A DNA stretch of 41,060 nt from CAZIWX01 sp964543125 (GTDB taxonomy: Bacteria > Fidelibacterota > UBA8477): NCBI GenBank assembly GCA_964543125.1, contig CAZIWX010000014.1:1-41060 (forward strand), written 5' to 3'. Under the pieces are notes generated by a model. The model saw nothing but the letters and a program-made list of their open reading frames with translations. It was not told the DNA's origin and did not search any database. Of this stretch, positions 25,158 to 34,329 are shown piece after piece. How positions within the stretch are numbered: position 1 is the stretch's first letter; every line of letters starts with the position of its first letter. Both the position numbers and the translations under genes were made by a program.

Positions 25158-25195
25158 GAGAGGGAGCCAACCCGGGCGGGTTGAGTCTCCCTCTC
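25158..25195. terminator. Strong hairpin between convergent upp and the motor operon
   Basis: GAGAGGGAG (25158-25166) pairs with CTCCCTCTC (25187-25195), and inside it CAACCC (25168-25173) pairs with GGGTTG (25178-25183). The stem is very stable and sits between two convergent genes, so it may stop transcription from both sides or protect 3' ends. Neither strand has a T-run after the stem, so a classical intrinsic terminator is not shown. Confidence 0.5.
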
Positions 25196-25249
25196 TATCT
25201 CGCTTGTGCAGGACAGCTCTTGGCTGAACTCCGACTTACCGATGTCGCA

Positions 25250-26215
<966 letters not shown>

Positions 26216-26246
26216 TACCTGACCCTTTCCCTCACTAGCCAACGGC

Positions 26247-28220
26247 TTAGGATTCTTCTGCTTTCCGGGGTTGTTGTGCTTCGGAATCCGTTGATCCGGA
26301 ACTGGTTGCACCACCCGCATCCTGTAACCAGCCACCGATGATTTTAGATGCCGAGTCTGGTCTGCCAATGGCTAATGAAACCACGGACTTGCGTACATCA
26401 TCCATCTCTGCCCGGGCGGCCTCTTCAGGCCGGATAGTGGGCTGCCGTGTCGTTGGTGCGTAGCCTGTTCCGGCTGCACCACCCAGAGTTTCGTCAGTTA
26501 ATTTCTCCGAGGGCGGCGCTACAGTGTCATCACCTGTTTGTTGGCGTTGGGCTTTTAATAAATCTTTTATTCGTTTCTCAGCATCCTGAGCCGCTTTCTC
26601 CGCGGCTTTATTGATACGGTCATCATCAGCCGGCGTCCGCCCCATTCCGGGATATTCGGGATAAATAGCTGTGGGACGACGGTTCATGGCGGCGAAGACC
26701 AAACCCAAAATAAGAATCAGCAAAGCAGCGCCACCCAGGATAAAATAGAGGGCCTTATTATTAGTGCCCCCCGGCGCTGTTTCAGCTTCGAGCGGTTTTT
26801 GCTGCAAAGTCTGAAATTTTTCGCTCAACTTGGCCTGTTCTTGTTCTAGCCGGGTACGTTCCTGTTCTTTTTTCCGCTGTTCCAGCTCCAACTTTAACCG
26901 GTGCTCTTCTTCCATATCGCCACTCTTAAGCTGACCCTGCAAATCTTTCAATTGTTTAGCCAACAAAGCGATACGCAACGAATCGGCTTTAAGTTGAACC
27001 TGAGCTTGGTTGCGTTGTTGCTGATATAGTTTAGCCCGCTCATCCGCTAACCGTTGCTCTTCCGCCTGGCGGGATTTACGCAGCGTTTCTTCGCGCTGAG
27101 CTAATTTCTGCTGTTCGGTTTCGCGCTGTTGTTTAAGCTCGACTTCCCTTTGCTTCAGGCGATCTTCTTCCTGTTGCCGCAATTGAGCAATATCCTCGCG
27201 TTCTTTCTGAAGCCGGCTATGCTCGAGGATCAATGCCCTGGATCGGTCTGAATCGGCTTTGGCTTTTTGGTGTTTCTCCATCACGGCCATGCGATCAGCA
27301 ATGGATTTCAGTAAAACCTGTTCAGCAGTGGTGCGGGTTTTCTGGCCGTCTTTAAAGGATGCCGTCATAATGTTCAATACATCCCCCCGGGAGCGATCAA
27401 AATGGGAAGCAACCATTGACACCTGCCGAATATTTTCCACGGTGGTTGGGTCAATTTGATCTTGCAATATGATGGTAATGTCCACGCGTTTTACTTTTAT
27501 AACCGGTGCGGTGACATTTTGCACGGCCATAAGTCGTTTACCCACGGGCGGGGCTACCGGAGCAGGTGTTTCAGCGTAGGGAATTGAAGCTTCCGTCAAC
27601 GGTTGGGCGGCGGCCGCTGCTGATTGCGGGGTTACCCGGGAAGTATCCAGCGCCAGATCTGAAGAAGCTGACAGACTATCAACTATAGCTGCCGGTGCAG
27701 TGTCGGGAGCACTGGCGGCCGGTGTTAACTCAGTATCCAGCAGATCTGTTTGTGGCTTTTGGATACTGGGGATACCGGGTAAAATCTCATCCAGGTTTTG
27801 TCCCTTTGGAACGGGTACTGGTTTTGGAGTGTTCCCGGATTGACTCGCGCCCCTAGAGCCTGGTTTGGGTAAAGGTGTGAGTGTTTCCCCGGCCGGTCCG
27901 GTTTGCGAGGTAGGTTGCGCTGAACTCGGAACCGGCGTTGGCTCGGATTGCCAGGTTGGCGATTCGAGGGGGGCGTAGATTGTCTGGAACGTCCGACCGG
28001 ATTTTACATCCATGAATACTTTCACATCTACTACAAACTTGTCATTATCGGTGATCTTGAAAATCGCATCGGAAACACGATGCCGGATTGTGTTTTCCAG
28101 CATGATTTTCTGCGCGTAAAAATTTTCTGCGGCATCGGATTGCGCTAATAATTGCGGAAAGCTCGCCAGCATCATAGCGGTTGCAACTCCCATTAGCCAT
28201 TTCCGCGCTGGATGTTTCAT
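26247..28220 (-). CDS. FliF-like ring protein: RBM3 domain, long coiled coil, TM, FliG-binding tail
   Basis: 657 residues from ATG 28220, which has AAGGAG at an ideal distance and begins a clean signal peptide (MKHPARKWLMGV...QLLA). Residues 33-72 (NFYAQKIMLENTIRHRVSDA, then FVVDVKVFMD) and 240-290 (VKRVDITIILQDQ, FDRSRGDVLNIMTASF) match the two halves of the FliF RBM3 domain. A Pro/Ala/Ser-rich insert of about 160 residues separates them, as in FliF's beta-collar. Residues 296-475 are Gln/Glu/Lys/Arg-rich coiled coil. One transmembrane helix is at about 490-512. The cytoplasmic tail contains VVSLAIGRPDSASKIIGGWL (613-632), close to the FliG-binding end of Salmonella FliF (DPRVVALVIRQWI). RBM1 and RBM2 are missing. 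It lies 29 bases after motB. Confidence 0.82.
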   Translation of the reverse strand: MKHPARKWLMGVATAMMLASFPQLLAQSDAAENFYAQKIMLENTIRHRVSDAIFKITDNDKFVVDVKVFMDVKSGRTFQTIYAPLESPTWQSEPTPVPSSAQPTSQTGPAGETLTPLPKPGSRGASQSGNTPKPVPVPKGQNLDEILPGIPSIQKPQTDLLDTELTPAASAPDTAPAAIVDSLSASSDLALDTSRVTPQSAAAAAQPLTEASIPYAETPAPVAPPVGKRLMAVQNVTAPVIKVKRVDITIILQDQIDPTTVENIRQVSMVASHFDRSRGDVLNIMTASFKDGQKTRTTAEQVLLKSIADRMAVMEKHQKAKADSDRSRALILEHSRLQKEREDIAQLRQQEEDRLKQREVELKQQRETEQQKLAQREETLRKSRQAEEQRLADERAKLYQQQRNQAQVQLKADSLRIALLAKQLKDLQGQLKSGDMEEEHRLKLELEQRKKEQERTRLEQEQAKLSEKFQTLQQKPLEAETAPGGTNNKALYFILGGAALLILILGLVFAAMNRRPTAIYPEYPGMGRTPADDDRINKAAEKAAQDAEKRIKDLLKAQRQQTGDDTVAPPSEKLTDETLGGAAGTGYAPTTRQPTIRPEEAARAEMDDVRKSVVSLAIGRPDSASKIIGGWLQDAGGATSSGSTDSEAQQPRKAEES

Positions 28221-28249
28221 AGGTCGCTCCTTGATTCCAACCATTGCCA

Positions 28250-28930
28250 TTAGCCGATCGCTAAAAAGGTTATATCGACGCGCCGGTTTTTCGCTCGTCC
28301 GGCATCGCTATCGTTATTGGAGATTGGACGCGTGTCGCCGTACCCAATCGCCCGCAGTTTATCAGCCTGCACGCCATTTTGCGTTAAAAACCGAATGACC
28401 GCACTGGCTCGCGCCGAGGATAGTTCCCAGTTGGAGGGAAATTGTCTTGATCGAATAGGGACATTATCGGTATGTCCTTCCACGGCAATATTGTATTTCG
28501 CATTTTCCATGGTCGAGATCAGCCGAGCGAGAAAACCCTGGATTGATGCGGATAGGTCGGCACTACCCACTCCAAAGGCCAAATCGCTGGCGATGCCCAT
28601 GGTCACCCCCCGGGAATTCAGGCTCACCTGTACCATGGAACCCAGATCTTCCTGTTTGATCACTTTCTGAATGTCTCTCGAAATTTCACTTAACGACACC
28701 AGCTTTTCTTTGGGTTGATTGGTTCCCACATTGTTCCCAACGGATTCACCAAACTGTTGTAACTTTACCGGATCGATGGTTGACATGGAAAACAACAGCA
28801 CAAAAAAGGTCATGAGCAACGTCATCATATCCGCAAAAGTAGTCAGCCACTCTTCTTGCGGAGGATCTTCCTTCGCGGACACGCTGGAGTGGCGTTGACG
28901 ACGTTGGTCTTTTGCAACTACTTCAGACAT
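28250..28930 (-). CDS. motB: Flagellar-type stator protein MotB
   Basis: 226 residues. A cytoplasmic N-terminus of about 26 residues precedes the single transmembrane helix EEWLTTFADMMTLLMTFFVL (26-45). D34 occupies the position of the ion-carrying E. coli D32. The periplasmic part ends in an OmpA-type peptidoglycan-binding domain: VEGHTDNVPI (150-159), WELSSARASAVIRFL (168-182), GYGDTRPI and NRRVDITF (215-222). All features of a working stator B subunit are present, unlike the short TolR/ExbD type. It lies three bases after motA and before the FliF-like gene in the eight-gene operon. The symbol is by family resemblance; no flagellum is implied. Confidence 0.93.
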   Translation of the reverse strand: MSEVVAKDQRRQRHSSVSAKEDPPQEEWLTTFADMMTLLMTFFVLLFSMSTIDPVKLQQFGESVGNNVGTNQPKEKLVSLSEISRDIQKVIKQEDLGSMVQVSLNSRGVTMGIASDLAFGVGSADLSASIQGFLARLISTMENAKYNIAVEGHTDNVPIRSRQFPSNWELSSARASAVIRFLTQNGVQADKLRAIGYGDTRPISNNDSDAGRAKNRRVDITFLAIG

Positions 28931-28933
28931 TTA

Positions 28934-29746
28934 TCAGGCGATGTCCCGTTTCCATTCTTTGGGTGGCAAGAATGAGTTCAAATGCTCGCGTACCAGGAGC
29001 GGATGTTTTTTATTTTTTAATAGGATGACACCTTCGATGATCATGTTCTGGGAGATGTTCCGTTTTTCGATGCGTGATTTCAGCTTTGTGGCCATGGGAT
29101 TGAAAATAAGATTTGCGAACAACGCACCATAAAGCGTGGTGATCAAAGCTAAACCCATGGCATTTCCCAAAGCCGCGGACGGATCTTTATCTCCACCGCC
29201 GAGGCCGCCTGCTGCCTGGGCCATACCATATAGCATGGCCACCAATCCCACCAAGGTACCTACCATACCAAAAGCCGGCGCCACACTCCCCATGGTTTTG
29301 AAAACATTGGCTTCAGACTGTTCGCGTAGGGCACGGTTCTCCACCCGGGTTTCAAGGATATACCGAATATCTTCTTCGCCCAGACCGTCCACAATCATCT
29401 GGAGACCATCCTTGAAAAAGGGATTTTTAGCGTTACCAAGCGATTTTTCCAGCTCGGCCGTGCCTTTGCGGGCGAAGCCGGCCATCACAACGATTTCTTC
29501 CAGAATTTCTGCATTTTTAACGCGCTCGCCGGAAAACACCGCTTTCATATTGGCGAACAGGCGCATCACTTCAGCTAGGGGAAATGCGGTAGCGGTGGCT
29601 GCGATGGTTCCCCCCAAAACAATCATGAGCGATCCGGGTTCGACAAAGGTCAAAACCCCCTGGGCGAGGTTCAAAGTGGCTTGTACCATGGCGGTACCCA
29701 CCAAGCCAATCCCTAATATAATACCGATAATTGTTGCTATATCCAT
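28934..29746 (-). CDS. motA: Flagellar-type stator protein MotA
   Basis: 270 residues with four hydrophobic segments (about 2-22, 36-54, 155-175, 195-216) and a large cytoplasmic loop between the second and third. The loop holds FARKGTAELEKSL (91-103) with charged residues R93 and E100 in the region of E. coli MotA R90 and E98, which contact FliG. Prolines P157 (SVAPAFGMVGTLVGL) and P217 (IFNPMATKL) match the channel prolines P173 and P222. VDGLGEEDIRYILE is also typical of MotA rather than of ExbB/TolQ. Expected as a pentamer around two MotB in the inner membrane, using H+ or Na+. It is twelve bases after the barrel/TPR gene. Confidence 0.94.
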   Translation of the reverse strand: MDIATIIGIILGIGLVGTAMVQATLNLAQGVLTFVEPGSLMIVLGGTIAATATAFPLAEVMRLFANMKAVFSGERVKNAEILEEIVVMAGFARKGTAELEKSLGNAKNPFFKDGLQMIVDGLGEEDIRYILETRVENRALREQSEANVFKTMGSVAPAFGMVGTLVGLVAMLYGMAQAAGGLGGGDKDPSAALGNAMGLALITTLYGALFANLIFNPMATKLKSRIEKRNISQNMIIEGVILLKNKKHPLLVREHLNSFLPPKEWKRDIA

Positions 29747-29758
29747 TATGGCCTCGTG

Positions 29759-31237
29759 TTAGTCCCGAAAGTTCGCAGTCGTTCGGAGCCGATTTTCATT
29801 CAATGCTCGTAAAATATTACGAACATCATCGTATCCCGGGTCAATTTGCAGGGCCAGGTTCCAATTAATGGTGGCTCGATCCAACTGGCCCATCTTGTAA
29901 TAAATTGAACCCCGGCGCGCATAAGCCAGCGCCAAATTTGGATTCAATTTCAGCGCTTGATTAACCTCCGCCAATGCCTCCGCATATTGTTCATTATAGA
30001 AAAGCCGCAGTGAGCGGGATAAATGTTTTAAAGCTTGATTAACCCGGGCTTCAGAAACATGCTGGGTCAATTTCATGGTTGCAATGGAATCTTCCATAAT
30101 CTTGTTCTTCTGTTCCAGATGTTCAACCATCCGATTAAGTTGTTCGATCTCAGCCGCCGACATGCTCAACGAATCCTGTAACAGGATAATCTGTCTTTCC
30201 TGAGCTTTATGCCAGGCAGAATCAATCACCGTGCGCACCGGAATGCCGTCCTCCGTCACGACATTACCCATGGAAAGTCCGCGGCCACGAGTAGCCTGTT
30301 TTTTAACCCGGGGTAGAAAATAGTCCAGACCGACGGTGATTGCCGGCGGACGGTCAACGGTGGCGTCGCCAAAATTAGGGATATTCTGCATATTGGAAAA
30401 GGCCAGATTCAACTTGTACTCGCTGGTGAGGGGCACCCGGACACCCATGTTTACCGAACTGCCATCCCATTCCAGCATTAAGTCCAAGCCACCCCGACTA
30501 GCCATAATATTTGTGTTCAGCAGCATCCCCAGGAAAATGCCAATGGAGTTGGCGGCCGAGGTCATGACAGTGTCTACTAACCCGTTTGAATTATGGTCAA
30601 TAAGCAAAGTGTCACCGGGATCGAAAATACCATTACCAATCTTATCAATATAAGTATCGGTCAGGTTGGTATCGATGATCGTTTTACCAAAATTGATGCC
30701 ATACCGTCCGCTACCGAATCCCAGGTAGGTTTTCAAATTATATTCGGCAAAGCTGTTCTCGCGGCTGATTAACATGAAATAGGAAAGATTGCGAACCTGG
30801 TCAGTCACGCTTTGGTTGGTGCTGGTGGCGTTCAGGTCAAAAGTGATATCGGCAACACCTACGCCCACGGCGGCTTCACCATAAGTAAGCAACCGGTCCT
30901 GCACATGCAGGGCCAGTTGGGTGGGGGTGTCGGTGCCGGAACGCTGTACTGTTGAAATACCCAATCGGAAGGTGCGTGTAATATCCGTCTCTAAATAAAT
31001 TCCGCGATTCCAGACCGCTTGGCTCGTGGTGCTGGAAGCCAGGGTTTCCTTGCCGAGGTACTGAGCGCCGATGCCAACCCGTAATAAATAGGGGTAAGGA
31101 TACAAACTGGTGGTAGGAATATTCATCATGAGCCCGGGCCGGGAAAAACTCATTTGCGATTGCCCGGGAAGCGAAATTCCAAACCCCATCCAAAGTAGGC
31201 TAAACCAGAAAAATCGAGTTTGTTTTAGATATCGCAT
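29759..31237 (-). CDS. Outer-membrane beta-barrel protein with coiled coil and C-terminal TPRs
   Basis: 492 residues; I do not know a named family. A signal peptide (about 1-27, ...LPGQS) is followed by a region of alternating polar/hydrophobic strands to about 320 (LRVGIGAQYLG, GIYLETDITRTFRLGIS, ITVGLDYFLP) that looks like a PorV/OmpA-sized barrel. One predicted loop holds DKIGNGIFDPGD and DHNSNGLVD (about 198-222), EF-hand or thrombospondin-3-like calcium motifs. Residues 345-395 are coiled coil, and 395-485 carry TPR units (YNEQYAEALAEVNQALKLNP, ALAYARRGSIYYKMGQ). The C-terminal part should face the periplasm. Its place directly before motA, with a 12-base gap, suggests it links the stator/rotor to the outer membrane. 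Confidence 0.75.
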   Translation of the reverse strand: MRYLKQTRFFWFSLLWMGFGISLPGQSQMSFSRPGLMMNIPTTSLYPYPYLLRVGIGAQYLGKETLASSTTSQAVWNRGIYLETDITRTFRLGISTVQRSGTDTPTQLALHVQDRLLTYGEAAVGVGVADITFDLNATSTNQSVTDQVRNLSYFMLISRENSFAEYNLKTYLGFGSGRYGINFGKTIIDTNLTDTYIDKIGNGIFDPGDTLLIDHNSNGLVDTVMTSAANSIGIFLGMLLNTNIMASRGGLDLMLEWDGSSVNMGVRVPLTSEYKLNLAFSNMQNIPNFGDATVDRPPAITVGLDYFLPRVKKQATRGRGLSMGNVVTEDGIPVRTVIDSAWHKAQERQIILLQDSLSMSAAEIEQLNRMVEHLEQKNKIMEDSIATMKLTQHVSEARVNQALKHLSRSLRLFYNEQYAEALAEVNQALKLNPNLALAYARRGSIYYKMGQLDRATINWNLALQIDPGYDDVRNILRALNENRLRTTANFRD

Positions 31238-31251
31238 GCAACCATTCCTAT

Positions 31252-32268
31252 CTATTCATGCTGCGATAATTTCCGCGCACGCTGTAAAAACTGGGTAGCA
31301 ACCACCGCATATTCACTGGAAGGGTAAAGATCTACCAGTTTCATGAATACAGCCTGTGTTTCTTTCATGCGGCCCTGTTTTTCGTAAATAATACCCCGTA
31401 ACGCCAGGGCATCATCCAATTTATCAGAATTTTTATATTCACTTACTTTGATTAGTTCCTTGATCGCCGGCTCATATAGTGCCAGTGAAAAATAACAGGC
31501 TCCGGCATAATATTGAGCACTGGCTTTCAAGTTTTCGTCTTGTCCATAACCCGTCAGGCGTTTGAAATCATCCAGCGCGGACAAATAGGATTCCCGGTGG
31601 TACTTGGTGAGCCCATCCCGATAAATTTGCTCCTCGGTTCGATTGGGCTGATTCTGAATGGTTTTCAATCTGGCGGCAGCTTGGGGTTTTACGGCCTGAG
31701 TTTCTTCCCAGACACTATCCTCCAGAGCGGGTTGATTCGACAGGGCATTTTCCGGTAAGACCGGGTGTGATGCCGATTCAAATTCAGTTTTTATATCATC
31801 CAGGCGTGCTTCCAATTGTTTATTCTGGGCTTCCAGCAAAGCCAGATCCGTATGATAGCTGGCGCCGCGTTCAGCGATCATGGTCTTCAGACTATCAATC
31901 GCCCGGTAAAGCTTGGCGATTTCCAGTTGACTCCGCGCCACCCGAATCTGATAATCCATAACCAACTGATATAAATCCATATCACCACCCTGTAAAGTAG
32001 ATTGTCCCGGCGGCGGGATGCTCTGGGTGGCTTTGGGTAATACCTGCACGGTACGTTGCCGCCGGGGTGTCGAATCAGCCGGCGCCGAAAATTGATTGCT
32101 GATGGAATCTACGGGTGGTGTCAACGTTGTATCCGCCGGGGTTATCGTGGTGTCTTCGATAATTATACCGAGATCGTAGAGTAATTTGCTGCGATCATTG
32201 GTTTGGGCTTGTGCGGTTGTCACCATTAAGATCAATACCAGTTCATATTTAAGCCGCTGCAAAGGCAT
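31252..32268 (-). CDS. Periplasmic coiled-coil/TPR protein (CpoB/YbgF-like architecture)
   Basis: 338 residues. A cleavable signal peptide ends at TAQA (about 21). A Thr/Pro-rich linker (35-90) and a predicted coiled coil (about 100-165, with SQLEIAKLYRAIDSLKTMI) precede TPR-like repeats at about 215-330 (YRDGLTKYHRESYLSALDDF, QYYAGACYFSLALYEPAIKEL, YEKQGRMKETQAVFMKLVDLYP). The order coiled coil then TPR is that of CpoB/YbgF, which in E. coli links Tol-Pal to peptidoglycan synthesis. It lies 14 bases before the barrel/TPR gene and 9 bases after the related lipoprotein gene, so the two are probably duplicated and diverged scaffold proteins of the same complex. Confidence 0.78.
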   Translation of the reverse strand: MPLQRLKYELVLILMVTTAQAQTNDRSKLLYDLGIIIEDTTITPADTTLTPPVDSISNQFSAPADSTPRRQRTVQVLPKATQSIPPPGQSTLQGGDMDLYQLVMDYQIRVARSQLEIAKLYRAIDSLKTMIAERGASYHTDLALLEAQNKQLEARLDDIKTEFESASHPVLPENALSNQPALEDSVWEETQAVKPQAAARLKTIQNQPNRTEEQIYRDGLTKYHRESYLSALDDFKRLTGYGQDENLKASAQYYAGACYFSLALYEPAIKELIKVSEYKNSDKLDDALALRGIIYEKQGRMKETQAVFMKLVDLYPSSEYAVVATQFLQRARKLSQHE

Positions 32269-32277
32269 GGGCCATAC

Positions 32278-33219
32278 TTACATTTTCTTCCCGGCAAAAT
32301 ACTCCCTAACCCGTGGAACCAGATCACTCTCCGGGTAATTTTCTATAACTTTATGAAAAATGTCCTCAGCCTCGCTCATTTTTCCGAGCTGTAGATAACT
32401 CATTCCGATCTTGAATAGAGCATGATCGGCTTTGTTGTTTTCCGGAAATGAGCTCACCTTGGAAAATTCTTCAATCGCCCGCTGGTAATTCTCCAGGGAG
32501 TAGTAGGATTCACCAATCCAATACTGGCAGTTATCTGCATAAATTCCTTCGGGATATGCCTTGATCAATTCTCTAAACAGTTTTATGGCGGAGGGGTAAT
32601 CACGCTGAAAATACTTGTTCAGGGCAGCATTATATTGACGCCGATAATCGCGTTTATTCATAACGGGCGTCGTAGGTGGGATGGAGGCCTCACCGGCTGT
32701 TTTAGCAGTCGAGGCAGTTGGCCCACTGACTGAATCAGTGGTAACTTTAGGCATTGAATCCGTTTTCACCGGAGTCGAAGGTGTAGACCCGCCCTGTTCT
32801 TTCTCCAGGCGGGGTAAGAGCCCTTGAGTAATGTTTTGCAGCCGCTGATCCAGAGAGTCTTTGGCCGTTTTTAATGTATCAACGACACTGCGTAGCGACC
32901 GAATCTCGCTGGTGAGCACATCAATATTTCCGCGCAATTCAATGATTTCCGATTCTTTGGATTTGGTGTCCTGCTCCTTGGTTGCCAGGACTTGCCGGTA
33001 CACGCTTAGCTGGGAATCCATTTGTGCCAAATTGGTGCGCATTTCCAGCAATTCAGCTTGGGTCATCTGTAGGTTTCCAATCTCATTCGTGAGTGCTTTT
33101 AACTGGGTGAGCAATTCCTGCTGTACCGGATCGGATTCAACCGGTTTAGTGGAGGAACAGGCTACAACAAAGAACAGCAGCAGTCCCGGTGCAAGATATC
33201 GGATAATCGGTTTATTCAT
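32278..33219 (-). CDS. Coiled-coil/TPR lipoprotein (CpoB/YbgF-like)
   Basis: 313 residues from ATG 33219. That start gives a proper lipoprotein signal (LLLFFVVAC-SS, Cys at about 21) and overlaps the upstream gene by 8 bases; the longer frame to 33297 would run through that gene. A long predicted coiled coil (about 30-140, LLTQLKALTNEIGNLQ... LRSVVDTLKTAKDSLDQRL), a Thr/Pro/Ser linker and a C-terminal TPR domain (about 190-310) follow: YNAALNKYFQRDYPSAIKLF, WIGESYYSLENYQRAIEEF, FKIGMSYLQLGKMSEAEDIF, each about 37 residues apart. This is the CpoB C-terminal pattern. Ser at +2 of the lipobox suggests outer-membrane sorting. It should tether or organise the envelope parts of the motor. Confidence 0.82.
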   Translation of the reverse strand: MNKPIIRYLAPGLLLFFVVACSSTKPVESDPVQQELLTQLKALTNEIGNLQMTQAELLEMRTNLAQMDSQLSVYRQVLATKEQDTKSKESEIIELRGNIDVLTSEIRSLRSVVDTLKTAKDSLDQRLQNITQGLLPRLEKEQGGSTPSTPVKTDSMPKVTTDSVSGPTASTAKTAGEASIPPTTPVMNKRDYRRQYNAALNKYFQRDYPSAIKLFRELIKAYPEGIYADNCQYWIGESYYSLENYQRAIEEFSKVSSFPENNKADHALFKIGMSYLQLGKMSEAEDIFHKVIENYPESDLVPRVREYFAGKKM

Positions 33220-34189
33220 ATTCTTCCCATGCAATGGAATAGGAGTAACCGATGTAATTTCCAAATGATTTGGCAACGTAGAGTTCAAAAGAACCACTGG
33301 CGCCCGGATATAATGACGTATCGGTCATGACACCGCTTTTGAATGTGATGTGGGAACCTTTGACAAAGGCTGTTAATTCCTTGGTGTCGCCACTCCAGTT
33401 CATACGAAATACAAAGTTGACTTTTACGAAGTCGGCGCGTTGACCGCCAATGTTTTTAATAACGCCGGATAAAATGGAATTACCACTACGGTCTTTGCGC
33501 TCTTTGATTGTTCCCGACAAAACAGGGTTGGCTTGCAGGTCTTGGGCGGGCGTGCTCACTCCGGCAGCCTGGCCGGAAGTATTGGTCAAAGTGATATCAG
33601 TGCCCGCGCCCCGGGCCGGCGGTGGAGGGAACTCTTCGGCTAATTGACTTTGAGGAACGGTTTCGGGTGATTGGGCGGGTGTATTGTCCACAATCCGCAC
33701 GACCTGGCTACGATCAATCGCCAGCACTCCAATCAATGTTTTGATTCGGATCGTTTTGTCATCCTGATCCAGAATGTCGCCATACATTTTGGAACCGTTG
33801 GAGAGATGAATTTCTTTACTATAAATGCTTAAAGGATTCAACCACACTTCACTCTTGGATTGCAATTCCGATACTTGCGACTGTAGATGCTTTACTTCGG
33901 CAGCCATTTTTTTCAACTCGAAATTCAACTCTTCCAGAACGAAATCGTTGCCCTGTTTTCCACCGGTAGCAGTACGGGCATTTACCGGCGTGGGCAAAAC
34001 ACCCTTGGCAGAATTTGATGGTATTGTGGCCGGTGCAGCCTCCCCGGATGTATTGGGTGCGGCTAAAATCGAAGCCGGCATCGTATTATCGCCCGTGGCA
34101 TCCGCTTTTGAGGCGGACTTTGAGGAACACCCGGCTAAAAAGATAGCGAGAGTTACCGATACACAGGTAGTCAGCTGAAGACGCTTCAT
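33212..34189 (-). CDS. Lipoprotein with coiled coil and FxLYD-like domain
   Basis: 325 residues. The lipobox is IFLAGC-SS with Cys at about 21. A low-complexity Ala/Pro/Thr linker (25-75) leads to a short coiled coil (about 82-112, LEELNFELKKMAAEVKHL) and a small beta domain (about 118-168, with GSKMYGDILDQDDKTIRIKT and VLAIDRSQVVRI, reminiscent of an Sm/SH3-like barrel). The C-terminal 90 residues (SGTIKERKDRSGNSILSGVI, ADFVKVNFVFR, DTSLYPGASGSFEL) resemble the FxLYD immunoglobulin-like fold. This is the first gene of the motor operon; its own ATG follows AAGGGGCGAAG. It is probably a periplasm-facing outer-membrane lipoprotein. I do not recognise a named family for the whole protein. Confidence 0.75.
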   Translation of the reverse strand: MKRLQLTTCVSVTLAIFLAGCSSKSASKADATGDNTMPASILAAPNTSGEAAPATIPSNSAKGVLPTPVNARTATGGKQGNDFVLEELNFELKKMAAEVKHLQSQVSELQSKSEVWLNPLSIYSKEIHLSNGSKMYGDILDQDDKTIRIKTLIGVLAIDRSQVVRIVDNTPAQSPETVPQSQLAEEFPPPPARGAGTDITLTNTSGQAAGVSTPAQDLQANPVLSGTIKERKDRSGNSILSGVIKNIGGQRADFVKVNFVFRMNWSGDTKELTAFVKGSHITFKSGVMTDTSLYPGASGSFELYVAKSFGNYIGYSYSIAWEEYE

Positions 34190-34263
34190 CTTCGCCCCTT
34201 ATTCGGCTTGTGTACTTTTATTTGTCCAAGCGGCATGACTGTCCTGCACAGTCGCCTTTGGTG

Positions 34264-34292
34264 AATATAGGTGACCTAAAAAACCTTGTCAA
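34264..34292 (-). promoter_or_regulatory. Sigma70-type promoter of the motor operon
   Basis: On the minus strand, TTGACA (34292-34287) and TATATT (34269-34264) are separated by exactly 17 bases, the best promoter in the window. Transcription should start near 34257, giving a leader of about 68 bases before ATG 34189. The -10/spacer junction overlaps the near-palindrome TAGGTGACCTA (34268-34278), a possible operator. Confidence 0.8.
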
Positions 34293-34329
34293 GAAATATC
34301 GGGCTTGTTTTTAGGGGGTTAAGGCAATG

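Noticed and set aside
26216..26368. Longer N-terminus for the FliG-like protein
   Set aside because: It would overlap the FliF-like coding region by over 120 bases; the ATG at 26215 after the upstream stop fits the operon spacing.
28221..28250. Ten-codon longer start for the FliF-like protein
   Set aside because: ATG 28220 has a strong AAGGAG and begins a proper signal peptide; the longer form adds residues that spoil its short basic start.
28250..29746. TolQR/ExbBD pair
   Set aside because: MotA has the four-segment arrangement with a large loop and both channel prolines, and MotB has an OmpA-type domain; ExbD/TolR lack these.
29136..29762. 208-codon plus-strand frame opposite motA
   Set aside because: Antisense shadow of motA; the motA frame carries all conserved residues.
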